Positions 11,387 to 19,198 of a DNA stretch of 64,000 bases are shown here, piece after piece (the first letter of the stretch is position 1; each line of letters starts with the position of its first letter). The notes under the pieces were generated by a model. It searched no databases and was not told where the DNA came from. It was given only the letters and a program-made list of their open reading frames with translations. A program made the position numbers and the translations under genes. Source of the DNA: Gammaproteobacteria bacterium MFB021 (GTDB lineage: Bacteria; Pseudomonadota; Gammaproteobacteria; Pseudomonadales; Halomonadaceae); NCBI GenBank assembly GCA_000737985.1, contig JNVT01000135.1, forward strand, positions 62,001-126,000, read 5' to 3'.

Positions 11387-12181
11387 ATGCAGATCGATCT
11401 CAGCACCAAGCACGCCATCGTCACCGGCTCCACCGCCGGCATCGGCCTGGCCATAGCCAAGGGGCTGGCCCAGGCCGGCGCCAGTGTCACCGTCACCGGA
11501 CGCACCCAGGAACGCGTCGACCAGGCGATCGCCACGCTCACCCGCGAGGTGCCCGGCGCCAGCATCGACGGCGTGGCCGCCGATCTGGGCAGCGCCGAAG
11601 GCTGCCAGACGCTGATCGCGACGCGCCCCGAGTGCGACATCCTGATCAACAACGTCGGTATCTTCGGCCCCAAGGACTTTTTCGAGATCGAGGACGCCGA
11701 ATGGCAGCAGTTCTTCGACGTCAACGTGATGAGCGCGGTGCGCCTGTCACGCCACTATGCCCAGGGCATGAAGCAGCGCGACTGGGGCCGCATCCAGTTC
11801 CTCTCCAGCGAGTCAGCGCTCAATATTCCCGCCGAGATGGTCCACTACGGCATGACCAAGAGCGCGGTGCAGTCGATCTCGCGCGGGCTGGCCAAGGTGC
11901 TGGCGGGCACCCGGGTCACCGTCAACGCGGTGCTGCCGGGGCCGACCAAGTCGGAAGGCGTGGGCAAGATGATCGCCCAGATGGCCGCGGAACAGGGCGT
12001 GAGCGAGGCCGAGGCGGAAGCCAACTTCGTCAAGGACAACCGCCCCTCCTCGATCATCCAGCGGGTAGCCGAGGTCGAAGAGGTCGCCAACCTGAGCGTC
12101 TACCTGGCCTCAGAACAGGCCAGCGCCACCACCGGCGCGGCGATGCGGGTCGAAGGCGGTATCGTCGATACCATGGCCTGA
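11387..12181 (+). CDS. SDR family oxidoreductase
   Basis: 264 residues, classical short-chain dehydrogenase. Cofactor motif TGSTAGIG near the N-terminus, NNVG in beta-4, the catalytic Ser in SSESALN and the Tyr/Lys pair in HYGMTKSA. The C-terminus (ATTGAAMRVEGGIVDTMA) fits the 3-oxoacyl-ACP reductase-like class, but the long insert with an EAEANFVKDNRP stretch is shared with a subgroup of uncharacterised SDRs. The substrate is unknown. The start is set by AAGGAGG seven bases upstream of ATG 11387. Single gene, ended by a perfect hairpin shared with convergent fabF. Confidence 0.85.
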   Translation: MQIDLSTKHAIVTGSTAGIGLAIAKGLAQAGASVTVTGRTQERVDQAIATLTREVPGASIDGVAADLGSAEGCQTLIATRPECDILINNVGIFGPKDFFEIEDAEWQQFFDVNVMSAVRLSRHYAQGMKQRDWGRIQFLSSESALNIPAEMVHYGMTKSAVQSISRGLAKVLAGTRVTVNAVLPGPTKSEGVGKMIAQMAAEQGVSEAEAEANFVKDNRPSSIIQRVAEVEEVANLSVYLASEQASATTGAAMRVEGGIVDTMA

Positions 12182-12232
12182 CGCTCGGGCTTGACGTCTT
12201 GAGCTTGGCGTCTCGAGCTGAGTGCCTCAAAC

Positions 12233-12267
12233 GACGCGTGCCAGCGGTATCACCGCTGGCACGCGTC
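12233..12267. terminator. Perfect 16-bp hairpin, bidirectional terminator
   Basis: GACGCGTGCCAGCGGT at 12233-12248 is followed by a 3-base loop and its exact reverse complement at 12252-12267. It lies midway between the convergent stops of the SDR (12181) and fabF (12309). There is no clear T tract, but the position and perfect stem argue for a terminator serving both genes. Confidence 0.75.
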
Positions 12268-12308
12268 TGTCGTCGAGCCCGCTGAAACGCTGGCGAGCTC
12301 CGACCGTT

Positions 12309-13571
12309 TCAGCCCTCGAAGCGCTTGAAGATCACGCTCGCATTCACCCCACCGAAGCCGAAGGCGTTGCAGATCGCATGCTCCATCGCCATCGGGCGCG
12401 ACTCGCCGTGGACCACGTCCATCTCTGCGGCCAGCGGGTCGGGGTCGAGATAGTTGCGGGTCACCGGCGCGATCTGGTCGCGCAGCGCCAGCAGGGTGAA
12501 GATCGCCTCGACGCCGCCGGCGGCGCCGAGCAGGTGGCCAGTGGCGGCCTTGGTCGCGCTGATCGCCGGGCGATGCTCGCCGAAGACGCGCTTGACCGCC
12601 GCCAGCTCGCCGCGGTCGCCCACCGGAGTCGAGGTCGCATGCGCGTTGAGGTGGGCGATGTCGCTGGGGGCCAGGCCGGCCTGACGCAGCGCGATCTGCA
12701 TCGCCCGGGCGGCGCCCTCGCCATCCTCCGGTCCGGCGGTCAGGTGGTAGGCATCCGAGGTGGTGCCGTAACCGACCAGCTCGGCGATCGGCGTGGCGCC
12801 ACGCGCCTGGGCGTGCTCCAGCGTCTCGATCACGATCACCCCGGCGCCCTCGCCCATGACGAAGCCGTCACGGCCCTGATCGAACGGCCGCGAAGCCGCT
12901 TCGGGGGTGTCGTTGTAGTGGCTGGAGAGCGCCTTGGCCGCGGCGAAGCCGCCCAGGCTGACGCGGTCGATACACGCTTCACTGCCACCGCACACGGCGA
13001 TCTCCGCCTCCCCGGCGTGGATCATGCGCGCGGCGTCGCCGATCGCCTGCAGGCCGGCGGCGCAGGCGGTCACCGGCGCGGCCAGCGGGCCCTTGAAACC
13101 GTGGCGAATCGAGATATGGCCGCAGGCCAGGTTGGCCAGGAACGACGGGATGGTGAACGGCGACAGCCGTCGCGGGCCGCGGCTGTCGGTGGTGCGAACC
13201 GCATCGGCGATCGCCGGGAAGCCACCGATACCCGAGCCGATCAGGGTCGCGGTGCGGGTCTTCTCGTCTTCGCTCTGGGGGTACCAGTTGGCCTGTCTGA
13301 GCGCGTCGTCGGCGGCCACCACCGCCATCTGGATGAAGCGGTCCATCTTGCGCCGCTCCTTGGGATCGATGGCGCGGTCGAGATCGAATCCGGCACTGTC
13401 CTCTTCGATAGTCGGCACCGGGCCGCCGACGCCGACAGCGAGCCCCTCGACGGTCTCCGCGGGCAGGCGGCGCAGACCGGAAGCGCCGGAGAGCAGGCGC
13501 TGCCAGACGGTTTCCAGCTGGCAGCCCAGCGGCGAAAGAATGCCCATACCTGTCACTACGATACGTCGCAT
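12309..13571 (-). CDS. fabF: Beta-ketoacyl-ACP synthase II
   Basis: 420 residues, the standard FabF length. It condenses malonyl-ACP with acyl-ACP in fatty acid elongation. The Cys-His-His triad and lysine are present: nucleophile in VTACAAGLQAIG, His in NAHATSTPVGD, Lys/His in ATKAATGHLLGAAGG; the C-terminal NAFGFGGVNAS is also typical. It is not in a fab cluster (no acpP, fabG or fabD beside it); instead it follows an HxlR regulator by 37 bp on the same strand. This suggests an accessory FabF under its own control rather than the housekeeping copy, an inference from context only. Confidence 0.93.
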   Translation of the reverse strand: MRRIVVTGMGILSPLGCQLETVWQRLLSGASGLRRLPAETVEGLAVGVGGPVPTIEEDSAGFDLDRAIDPKERRKMDRFIQMAVVAADDALRQANWYPQSEDEKTRTATLIGSGIGGFPAIADAVRTTDSRGPRRLSPFTIPSFLANLACGHISIRHGFKGPLAAPVTACAAGLQAIGDAARMIHAGEAEIAVCGGSEACIDRVSLGGFAAAKALSSHYNDTPEAASRPFDQGRDGFVMGEGAGVIVIETLEHAQARGATPIAELVGYGTTSDAYHLTAGPEDGEGAARAMQIALRQAGLAPSDIAHLNAHATSTPVGDRGELAAVKRVFGEHRPAISATKAATGHLLGAAGGVEAIFTLLALRDQIAPVTRNYLDPDPLAAEMDVVHGESRPMAMEHAICNAFGFGGVNASVIFKRFEG

Positions 13572-13608
13572 GACGTTGTCCTTACTGGTCGTTGATCGAA
13601 TATCACTA

Positions 13609-14214
13609 TTACTGCGGCCGCTGGCCGGTGATCTCGGCGGATGGGGTAACGGCGGCCTCGGCGAGTGGATCTGCCACAGCGGTCTCCCCCGTAGCGGTCT
13701 CCTGCATGGGAGAGGTGAACAGGGCCTCCCCTTGGGCCCGTGCACGCTCGGCGCGCTGACGCATCGCCGGCGTGGCATCGGGGCCGGCGACCATCGCCAC
13801 GTCGCGCGGTACCAGCGGCTTCCCCCGATGGCGGTCGTAGATGACCGGCACGATCGGCTCGCCACTGTCACGATGCACCAGTTCGATACCGCGGGCGGCG
13901 ATCGGCAGGTGGTGCTCGCCCCAGGCGTAGAGTGTCAACAGCACCGGCGCCAGCCCGCGCCCCTTGTCGGTCAGGCGATACTCGAAGCGCGGCGGGCGGG
14001 TCTGATAGCGCTGCTTCTCGAGCAGGCCATTGTCGACCATGCGCTCGAGACGCCGTGTGAGCATGTTGGAAGCAATACCGAGCCCGCGCTGGAACTGATC
14101 GAAGCGCGTCGCCCCCTGAAAGGCGTCGCGCAGGATCAGTAGCGTCCAGCTATCCCCCACGCAGGCCAGCGCGCGGGCGATAGGGCAGAGGTCGGGCTCG
14201 TCGCTCACTTTCAT
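13609..14214 (-). CDS. HxlR family transcriptional regulator
   Basis: 201 residues. The first ~115 form an HxlR winged helix: CPIARALACVGDSWTLLILRD, FDQFQRGLGIASNMLTRRLERMVDNGLL and YRLTDKGRGLAPVLLTLYAWGE. Cys at position ~9 is conserved in many redox- or aldehyde-sensing HxlR proteins. A ~75-residue tail (IYDRHRGKPLVPRDV... to the end) is longer than usual and rich in A, E and T, probably disordered. The start at 14214 (MKVSDEPDLCPIARAL) is chosen by homology. It is co-oriented with fabF 37 bp downstream and is a candidate regulator of it. Confidence 0.88.
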   Translation of the reverse strand: MKVSDEPDLCPIARALACVGDSWTLLILRDAFQGATRFDQFQRGLGIASNMLTRRLERMVDNGLLEKQRYQTRPPRFEYRLTDKGRGLAPVLLTLYAWGEHHLPIAARGIELVHRDSGEPIVPVIYDRHRGKPLVPRDVAMVAGPDATPAMRQRAERARAQGEALFTSPMQETATGETAVADPLAEAAVTPSAEITGQRPQ

Positions 14215-14288
14215 AATGCAAGCGACTGTACCCGATTCCCCGCGGCAGGGAAAGCCAGAGGCGGCGCGCGCGGCAGCCCCCAGGCCGC

Positions 14289-14771
14289 CTACGCCCGGTC
14301 GAAGGCCAGCCGCACCCGCGGCAGCGACTCGCCGAAGCGCTCGACCGTCTCTTCGGCCAGCCGGGTCCAGCCGCGCGCCTCCAGCGCCGGTGCCAGCATC
14401 AGGCTGGCATCGATCAGCACGCGGGCGTGGCCGGCGGCGAGCAGCGCCTCCAGTGACAGTTCGAGCAGGCGCGAGCCGACACCCTGGCGGGTGATCGCGG
14501 GCCACACGTAGAGCGTCTCGATGCGCCCGTCGTTGGCGTCGCGCTCGCAGAAGCCGACACAGTGGCCGTCGCACTCCGCGACCAGGGTCGGATAGAGGGT
14601 CTGGCGCGCCATCCACGCCTCGGCGGTGCGCGGCAGTGCCGCCGACCACGCCTCGCGCTGAGACAGGGTATAGCGGCTCGACGCCCCCTCCATGACCGCA
14701 TGGTGAAAGACTTCGGCCTGATCGGCGGCATCCCGCGGCAGCGCTTCTCGAAAGCGGGTACGTTCCAGCAT
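14289..14771 (-). CDS. GNAT family N-acetyltransferase
   Basis: 160 residues, one GNAT domain. The acetyl-CoA pyrophosphate-binding loop is seen as VWPAITRQGVGSRLLE (Q/R-x-x-G-x-G/A type) preceded by the strand IETLYV. The C-terminal ALEARGWTRLAEETVE is the usual final strand region. GGAGAG upstream of ATG 14771 supports the start. The substrate is unknown. It lies between hxlR and the acireductone-dioxygenase-like gene on the same strand; all three have their own spacing (60-75 bp), so an operon is possible but not shown. Confidence 0.85.
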   Translation of the reverse strand: MLERTRFREALPRDAADQAEVFHHAVMEGASSRYTLSQREAWSAALPRTAEAWMARQTLYPTLVAECDGHCVGFCERDANDGRIETLYVWPAITRQGVGSRLLELSLEALLAAGHARVLIDASLMLAPALEARGWTRLAEETVERFGESLPRVRLAFDRA

Positions 14772-14832
14772 CGGGGTCTCTCCGGATTCGGCATGGGTGG
14801 CGAGCCGCGCCATCATCGGGCCAGCGCCGGGT

Positions 14833-15402
14833 TTAGGCAACTTCAGCGTAGAGCGCTTCATAGCGCGGAAAGCGCAGCGCGATGTCGCTGGTGGTTTCCA
14901 GCAGATGATGCGCTGCCTCATCGCTCCAACTCAAGGCCACGAAGTCGGGGCTGGGCCCCATGTCGAACCAGTGCGGCACGCCCGCTGGGATCAACAGCAG
15001 ATCGCCGCGCTCACAGCCGATGACATAGACGCGGCCATTGAGATGGAGATAGAACACCACCTGGCCGTGGATCAGCAGGTGCCAGTTGTCACTGTCGCTG
15101 CGCGATTCGCTGGAGAGACGCTCACGCTCGAGCGTGCCTGCGCTGCCGTCGTCGAGATAGTGCGGGCTCATCCCACGCAGCTCGACCCGCCGGCAGCCAC
15201 TGGTCTGGCCGACCTCGTCGATGATCGGCGTGTAGTGTGCCAGCAGCGCCTCGCTCGGTGCGCGCTCCGGCATCGCCGGCAGCGGGTGATGGCGGTAGTG
15301 GATCGCACTGGCATCGAGTTCGAGGCGCAGGCGCTCGGGTTCATGGGTCGTCAACAACGGCTGCTCGCCGTCAGCCTCGTGATAGACGCGTAGGAAACTC
15401 AT
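14833..15402 (-). CDS. Acireductone dioxygenase-like cupin, degenerate metal site
   Basis: 189 residues, homologous over its full length to MtnD/ARD (acireductone dioxygenase of methionine salvage): N-terminal SFLRVYH, middle VVFYLHLNGRVYVIGCERGDLLLIPAGVPHWFDMG and C-terminal IALRFPRYEALY. In true ARDs the metal is held by H-x-H-(3)-E plus a later His. Here the aligned stretch reads ESRSDSDNWH, so both His become Ser and the Glu becomes Asn; only the His of VPHWFDMG remains. Therefore normal Ni/Fe dioxygenase chemistry is unlikely. The gene is intact, uninterrupted and normal in codon use, which argues against simple decay. No other methionine salvage gene lies nearby. Possibly a binding or regulatory cupin. 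Confidence 0.8.
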   Translation of the reverse strand: MSFLRVYHEADGEQPLLTTHEPERLRLELDASAIHYRHHPLPAMPERAPSEALLAHYTPIIDEVGQTSGCRRVELRGMSPHYLDDGSAGTLERERLSSESRSDSDNWHLLIHGQVVFYLHLNGRVYVIGCERGDLLLIPAGVPHWFDMGPSPDFVALSWSDEAAHHLLETTSDIALRFPRYEALYAEVA

Positions 15403-15608
15403 CCAACCTCTCCCTGGTATGGCGCGACTCCGGCGCCGTCGAGATGCGCGCGGCCCGTTCCTTCGGGCGCGCTCGCGGGGGTGCCACGCTGACAGTATGG
15501 CACCGCCTGCGCATCCGGCTAGGCCGGCGCGCGGCTACCATGTCGTCGCCCCGCTGGTGCGGGTCACGGGCATGCCGCGCATTGCGCGCGGCCGCCTCAA
15601 ACGCCACC

Positions 15609-16499
15609 ATGACGCTTTCTCGCTCCGCCGCGGCGCTGCCGCATGGGGTGGCGCCATCATCGGCTTCGGACACGCCCGCCTTGACCACGCCAGATTCCAG
15701 ACTCGACGCCCCCTCCGGGCCGCTTTCGCTGACCCCGATCGGCACTCTCGCCAGCGATTACCCCGACAAGTTCGGCATTCCGCGCCAGCCGGGGCTGGCC
15801 CCAAGCGCGCGTGCCATCCTCTATCTGGAGGCAGCATTCGACGACCCGCTGGCAGTGGAAGGGATCGATGCCTTCAGCCACCTGTGGCTGAGCTTCGTGT
15901 TCGACCGCAGCCCGACCACCTGGTCACCCCGGGTGCGCCCGCCACGCCTGGGCGGCAACCAGCGTGTGGGGGTCTTCGCCAGCCGCAGCCCCCACCGCCC
16001 CAACCGCCTGGGGTTGTCGCTGGTGGAGCTGGTGAAGGTCGAACTCAGCACCCGCCCCACGGCGGCGGCCGAGCCCATCGCCGGCTCGCCGCTGGCCGCC
16101 CGGCGCAGCCGGGTGAAATTGCACCTGCGCGGCCACGACCTGTGTGACGCCACCCCGATCGTCGATATCCGGCCCTATCTGCCGTGGGCGGAGTCACAGC
16201 CGCAGGCGCGGGCCGGCTTCGCCCCGGCTGCCCCCGCGCCCATGGCGGTCGGTTTCAGTGACAGCGCCCGGCGCGCCCTCGCCGCACATGCCGACGGCGC
16301 CGGGCTGAGCGCACTGATCGAGGAGGTGCTGGCCCAGGACCCGCGCCCGGCTTATCACGCCCGGGCCGGCGGCGACTCGGGGCGCGAGTACGGGGTCTGC
16401 CTGCGCGACGTCAATGTGCGCTTCCGGGCGATATCCGACGATACCGGCGACAGCCTGCAGGTGATCGCCATCGAACCGCGCGCGTCCGGGGCGGTCTGA
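15609..16499 (+). CDS. trmO: tRNA (adenine(37)-N6)-methyltransferase TrmO
   Basis: About 296 residues. TrmO (TsaA/YaeB) uses SAM to methylate N6-threonylcarbamoyladenosine at position 37 of tRNA-Thr. The signature TPIGTLASDYPDKFGIPRQ begins the beta-barrel domain; SPHRPNRLGLSLVELVKVE and the later DIRPYLPWAES are also conserved. E. coli TrmO has about 235 residues, so the N-terminus from ATG 15609 is some 38 residues longer (low-complexity A/S/P), and the true start may be internal or at ATG 15540; no clear ribosome-binding site decides this. It is divergent from the ARD-like gene. Confidence 0.87.
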   Translation: MTLSRSAAALPHGVAPSSASDTPALTTPDSRLDAPSGPLSLTPIGTLASDYPDKFGIPRQPGLAPSARAILYLEAAFDDPLAVEGIDAFSHLWLSFVFDRSPTTWSPRVRPPRLGGNQRVGVFASRSPHRPNRLGLSLVELVKVELSTRPTAAAEPIAGSPLAARRSRVKLHLRGHDLCDATPIVDIRPYLPWAESQPQARAGFAPAAPAPMAVGFSDSARRALAAHADGAGLSALIEEVLAQDPRPAYHARAGGDSGREYGVCLRDVNVRFRAISDDTGDSLQVIAIEPRASGAV

Positions 16500-16535
16500 G
16501 ACACCAGCGGTTTAGCACGCCTTTCACAACCGCTA

Positions 16536-16680
16536 GACGAAGTGGGCTTATCCGGCGGCAGGGCGTCGCGAGGGCGCTGTGAACCCCTCCCTGGGCGCTA
16601 CCTTTGCCATCCCTGGCAAAGGACCCTCGCTCTGCCCTGCCCCCGGCGCCCATCATCAGAGGATTTGGAAATGAGTTCTT
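16536..16680. repeat. Direct repeat copy 1 flanking the cyclophilin gene
   Basis: About 145 bp upstream of the peptidylprolyl isomerase gene, nearly 90% identical by eye to 17355-17500 downstream of it, in the same orientation. It contains a perfect 8-bp inverted repeat CTTTGCCA/TGGCAAAG with a 4-base loop, and GGCAGGGC pairing with GCCCTGCC around it, so it can fold as a nested hairpin. The two copies differ mainly by point changes without indels. It is probably a member of a dispersed intergenic repeat family. Confidence 0.75.
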
Positions 16681-16742
16681 AGGCTGGCCTAGTGACGCCG
16701 CCCCCGCTAGGGTGCTCATATCAAAGACCGGAGCGTTACTAC

Positions 16743-17309
16743 ATGTTGAAATCGATCCTGGCGGCCGGGCTCGTCGCCCTGCCGCTGCTCTCGACCCCGG
16801 CGCAGGCCGATGCCTATCATCCCCACGTGCGCCTGGAGACCAGCCAGGGCAACATCGAGCTCGAACTCGACGCCAAGGCGGCGCCGCGCACGGTGGCCAA
16901 TTTCCTGCGCTATGTCGACGAGGGGCACTACCAGGGCACGGTGTTCCACCGGGTCATTCCCGACTTCATGATCCAGGGCGGCGGCCTGGATGCGGATCTC
17001 GAACCCAAGCCGACCCATGATCCGATCCCGCTGGAGAAGAGCGGCCTGAAGAATGCCCGTGGCACCATCGCCATGGCGCGCACCGCCAATCCGGATTCCG
17101 CCACCAGCCAGTTCTTCATCAATCTGGTCGACAACGACGCGCTGAACTATCGCGATCTCTACAACCCCGGCTACACCGTGTTCGGACACGTGGTCTCGGG
17201 CATGAACGTCGTCGACAAGATCGCCGAGACGCCCACCGGCCGCCGCGGGCCGCACGCCGACGTGCCGACCCAGCCGATCACCATCGTCGGCGCCGAGCGG
17301 ATCGACTGA
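16743..17309 (+). CDS. ppiA: Periplasmic peptidylprolyl isomerase (cyclophilin)
   Basis: 188 residues. A signal peptide is evident (MLKSILAAGLVALPLLSTPAQA, cleaved before DAYHP), followed by a cyclophilin domain with the usual motifs: FHRVIPDFMIQGGG (catalytic Arg), MARTANPDSATSQFFINL and YTVFGHVVSGMNVVDKI. It accelerates cis-trans isomerisation of X-Pro bonds in periplasmic proteins. The start is fixed by the signal peptide. The gene is bracketed by two copies of the same 145-bp repeat, so it forms a repeat-gene-repeat cassette, and is followed by a strong terminator at 17509. Confidence 0.93.
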   Translation: MLKSILAAGLVALPLLSTPAQADAYHPHVRLETSQGNIELELDAKAAPRTVANFLRYVDEGHYQGTVFHRVIPDFMIQGGGLDADLEPKPTHDPIPLEKSGLKNARGTIAMARTANPDSATSQFFINLVDNDALNYRDLYNPGYTVFGHVVSGMNVVDKIAETPTGRRGPHADVPTQPITIVGAERID

Positions 17310-17354
17310 CGCACGGCTCTCACACCGCATCCGCGCGAACCTTCCGAATCGGTG

Positions 17355-17500
17355 GACGACGTGGGCTTATCCAGGGGCAGGGCGTCGCGAGGGCGCTATG
17401 CCCCCCTCCCTGGGCGCTACCTTTGACATCCATGGCAAAGGACCCTTGCTTTGCCCTGCCTCCGGCGCCCATCGCTAGCGGGTTTGACAATGAGTGCTCA
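17355..17500. repeat. Direct repeat copy 2 flanking the cyclophilin gene
   Basis: Second copy of the element at 16536-16680, same orientation, about 145 bp, with the central hairpin changed to CTTTGaCA/TGgCAAAG. Both outer GGCAGGGC and GCCCTGCC arms are intact. It lies between ppiA and the terminator hairpin at 17509. Confidence 0.75.
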
Positions 17501-17508
17501 TAACGACG

Positions 17509-17538
17509 AGAGCCCCGGCACTTGGGTGCCGGGGCTCT
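17509..17538. terminator. Intrinsic terminator between ppiA and purC
   Basis: A perfect 13-bp stem (AGAGCCCCGGCAC with GTGCCGGGGCTCT) and a 4-base loop, followed on the plus strand by GTTCTTCATTC. It lies between the convergent stops of ppiA (17309) and purC (17603); the T-rich tail favours termination of plus-strand transcripts, but the stem can serve purC as well. Confidence 0.82.
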
Positions 17539-17602
17539 GTTCTTCATTCAGACCATCGGGGCTATCGCGCCGCAAGGCGATCCTGGCGGCGGGCAGCCGG
17601 GC

Positions 17603-18316
17603 TCAGTCGAAGCTCATGCCCAGACGCCGGCCGACCTCTTCGTAGGCCTCGATCACCCCGCCCAGCCCCTGACGGAAGCGATCCTTGTCCATCTTCTCGC
17701 GGGTCTCGGCATCCCACAGGCGGCAGCCATCGGGGGAGAACTCGTCACCGAGCACGATCTCGCCGTCGAACACGCCGAACTCGAGCTTGTAGTCGACCAG
17801 CAGCATGCCGCCATCGAGGAACAGCTGCTTGAGCACCTCGTTGACGCGGAAGGTGAGCGACTTCATGGTCGCCAACTGCTCGGGCGTCGCCCAGCCGAAG
17901 GTCTCGGCCAGCGACTCGTTGATCATCGGGTCGCCCTTCTCGTCGTTCTTGAGGAACAGCTCGAACGTCGGCGGCTCCAGGGCGATACCTTCTTCGACCC
18001 CGAGACGCCGCACCAGGCCGCCCGCGGCCAGATTGCGCACCACGCACTCCACCGGGATCATCTCGAGCTTCTTGACCACGCACTCGGTATCGGAGAGCAG
18101 CTGATCGAAGTGGGTGGGAATGCCCGCCTCGGCCAGCTTGCTCATGATGAAGGCGTTGAAGCGGTTGTTGACCATGCCCTTGCGTTCCAGCGCTTCCTTC
18201 TTCTTGCCGTCGAAGGCGCTGGTGTCGTCGCGGAAGTGCAGCACCAGCCGCTGGGGGTCGTCGCTCAGATAGACCGACTTGGCCTTGCCGGCGTAGAGAA
18301 GATCGCGTTTTTGCAT
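17603..18316 (-). CDS. purC: Phosphoribosylaminoimidazole-succinocarboxamide synthase
   Basis: 237 residues, standard SAICAR synthetase length. It condenses CAIR with aspartate using ATP in purine biosynthesis. Conserved stretches: [16 protein letters not shown] at the N-terminus, [26 protein letters not shown] and [11 protein letters not shown]. The start at MQKRD is supported by GGAGACAGC upstream. It is the last gene of a dapA-bamC-MBL-purC minus-strand series, an order also seen in E. coli and Pseudomonas relatives (dapA-bamC-purC). Confidence 0.96.
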   Translation of the reverse strand: MQKRDLLYAGKAKSVYLSDDPQRLVLHFRDDTSAFDGKKKEALERKGMVNNRFNAFIMSKLAEAGIPTHFDQLLSDTECVVKKLEMIPVECVVRNLAAGGLVRRLGVEEGIALEPPTFELFLKNDEKGDPMINESLAETFGWATPEQLATMKSLTFRVNEVLKQLFLDGGMLLVDYKLEFGVFDGEIVLGDEFSPDGCRLWDAETREKMDKDRFRQGLGGVIEAYEEVGRRLGMSFD

Positions 18317-18394
18317 GGAGCTGTCTCCGCGTCGCCGCCGTCGGGCGGCTGTCTTGAGGTTGGGTGTCACGCAACGCCGCAGCGGCCGGCCTGT

Positions 18395-19198
18395 TCAGGC
18401 CACCCGCTGCCAGTCGGTGCCGTGGTCCTGGGTCGAGATCATCAGCCGCGACTCGTCGCCGTCGAGCAGCGGTGTCAGGGTTTCCAGGACGCGTTCGGGG
18501 TGATTATTTTGCGCCGAGAGGTGCGAGCACACAATCCGCGCCAGCCGATCCAGGCCCAGCCGCTGCAGCAGGGTCGCCGCCTGAGCGTTGGCCAGATGCC
18601 CCCAGCGGCCGGCAACGCGACGCTTGAGGTGAGGCGGATAGGGCCCCTCGGCAAGCATGCGCGGGTCGTGGTTGCACTCGAGGAAGAGCGCGTCGCAGTG
18701 GCGAAACGCCTCGACCACGTGCGCCGTGGGATGGCCGAGGTCGGTCAGCAGCCCCAGGCTGCGCGCCTGAGCGCGGATCCGGAACTGGATCGGCTCGCGG
18801 GCATCGTGGGGCACCGTCACCGGGTCGATCTCCAGCCCGCCGATGGCGAAGCGCGACTGGGGCGTGAGCAGATCGAGCTCGGGCACCTCGCCGAGCTTGC
18901 CCGCGAGCCAGCTGCCGGCGCTCAGGTGCACCGGCAGGCGATAGCGCCGCGCCAGGGCACCGACGCCGGTGATGTGGTCGCTGTGCTCATGGGTCACCAG
19001 CAGCGCCGAGAGCTGTCGCGGATGCACGCCGAGCCGCGCCATGCGCCGCTCGGCCTCGCGCATGCCGAAACCACAGTCGACCAGGATCAGCGTCTCGCCG
19101 TCGCTGACCAGGGTCGCGTTGCCCTTGCTGCCACTGCCCAGCGAGGCGAAGTAGAGCCCGGGCGCGGCCCCCGGCGCTAGCGGCGACCCCTGCACCAT
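18395..19198 (-). CDS. MBL-fold metallohydrolase, YycJ/VicX-like
   Basis: 267 residues. Metallo-beta-lactamase fold with the metal motif THEHSDH, Asp in LVDCGFGMR, later DLGHPT and the C-terminal SHLSAQNNHPE. The start ASLGSGSKGNATLV is typical of the YycJ/VicX family, whose members are 5'-3' exonuclease-like or DNA repair related in some bacteria. The ATG overlaps the bamC stop (ATGA), so it is translationally coupled. The family is commonly inserted between bamC and purC in Pseudomonas-like genomes. Confidence 0.87.
   Translation of the reverse strand: MVQGSPLAPGAAPGLYFASLGSGSKGNATLVSDGETLILVDCGFGMREAERRMARLGVHPRQLSALLVTHEHSDHITGVGALARRYRLPVHLSAGSWLAGKLGEVPELDLLTPQSRFAIGGLEIDPVTVPHDAREPIQFRIRAQARSLGLLTDLGHPTAHVVEAFRHCDALFLECNHDPRMLAEGPYPPHLKRRVAGRWGHLANAQAATLLQRLGLDRLARIVCSHLSAQNNHPERVLETLTPLLDGDESRLMISTQDHGTDWQRVA

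Noticed and set aside
16500-16719. Minus-strand open frames over both ppiA-flanking repeats share a peptide (MGAGGRA, GSAQGG, HSALATPC)
   Set aside because: The peptides match only because the DNA repeats match; differences are mostly amino-acid changing and there is no ribosome-binding site. Treated as repeat, not coding.
17522-19180. 552-codon plus-strand open frame opposite purC and the MBL gene
   Set aside because: Antisense shadow across two well-identified genes and their intergenic gap.
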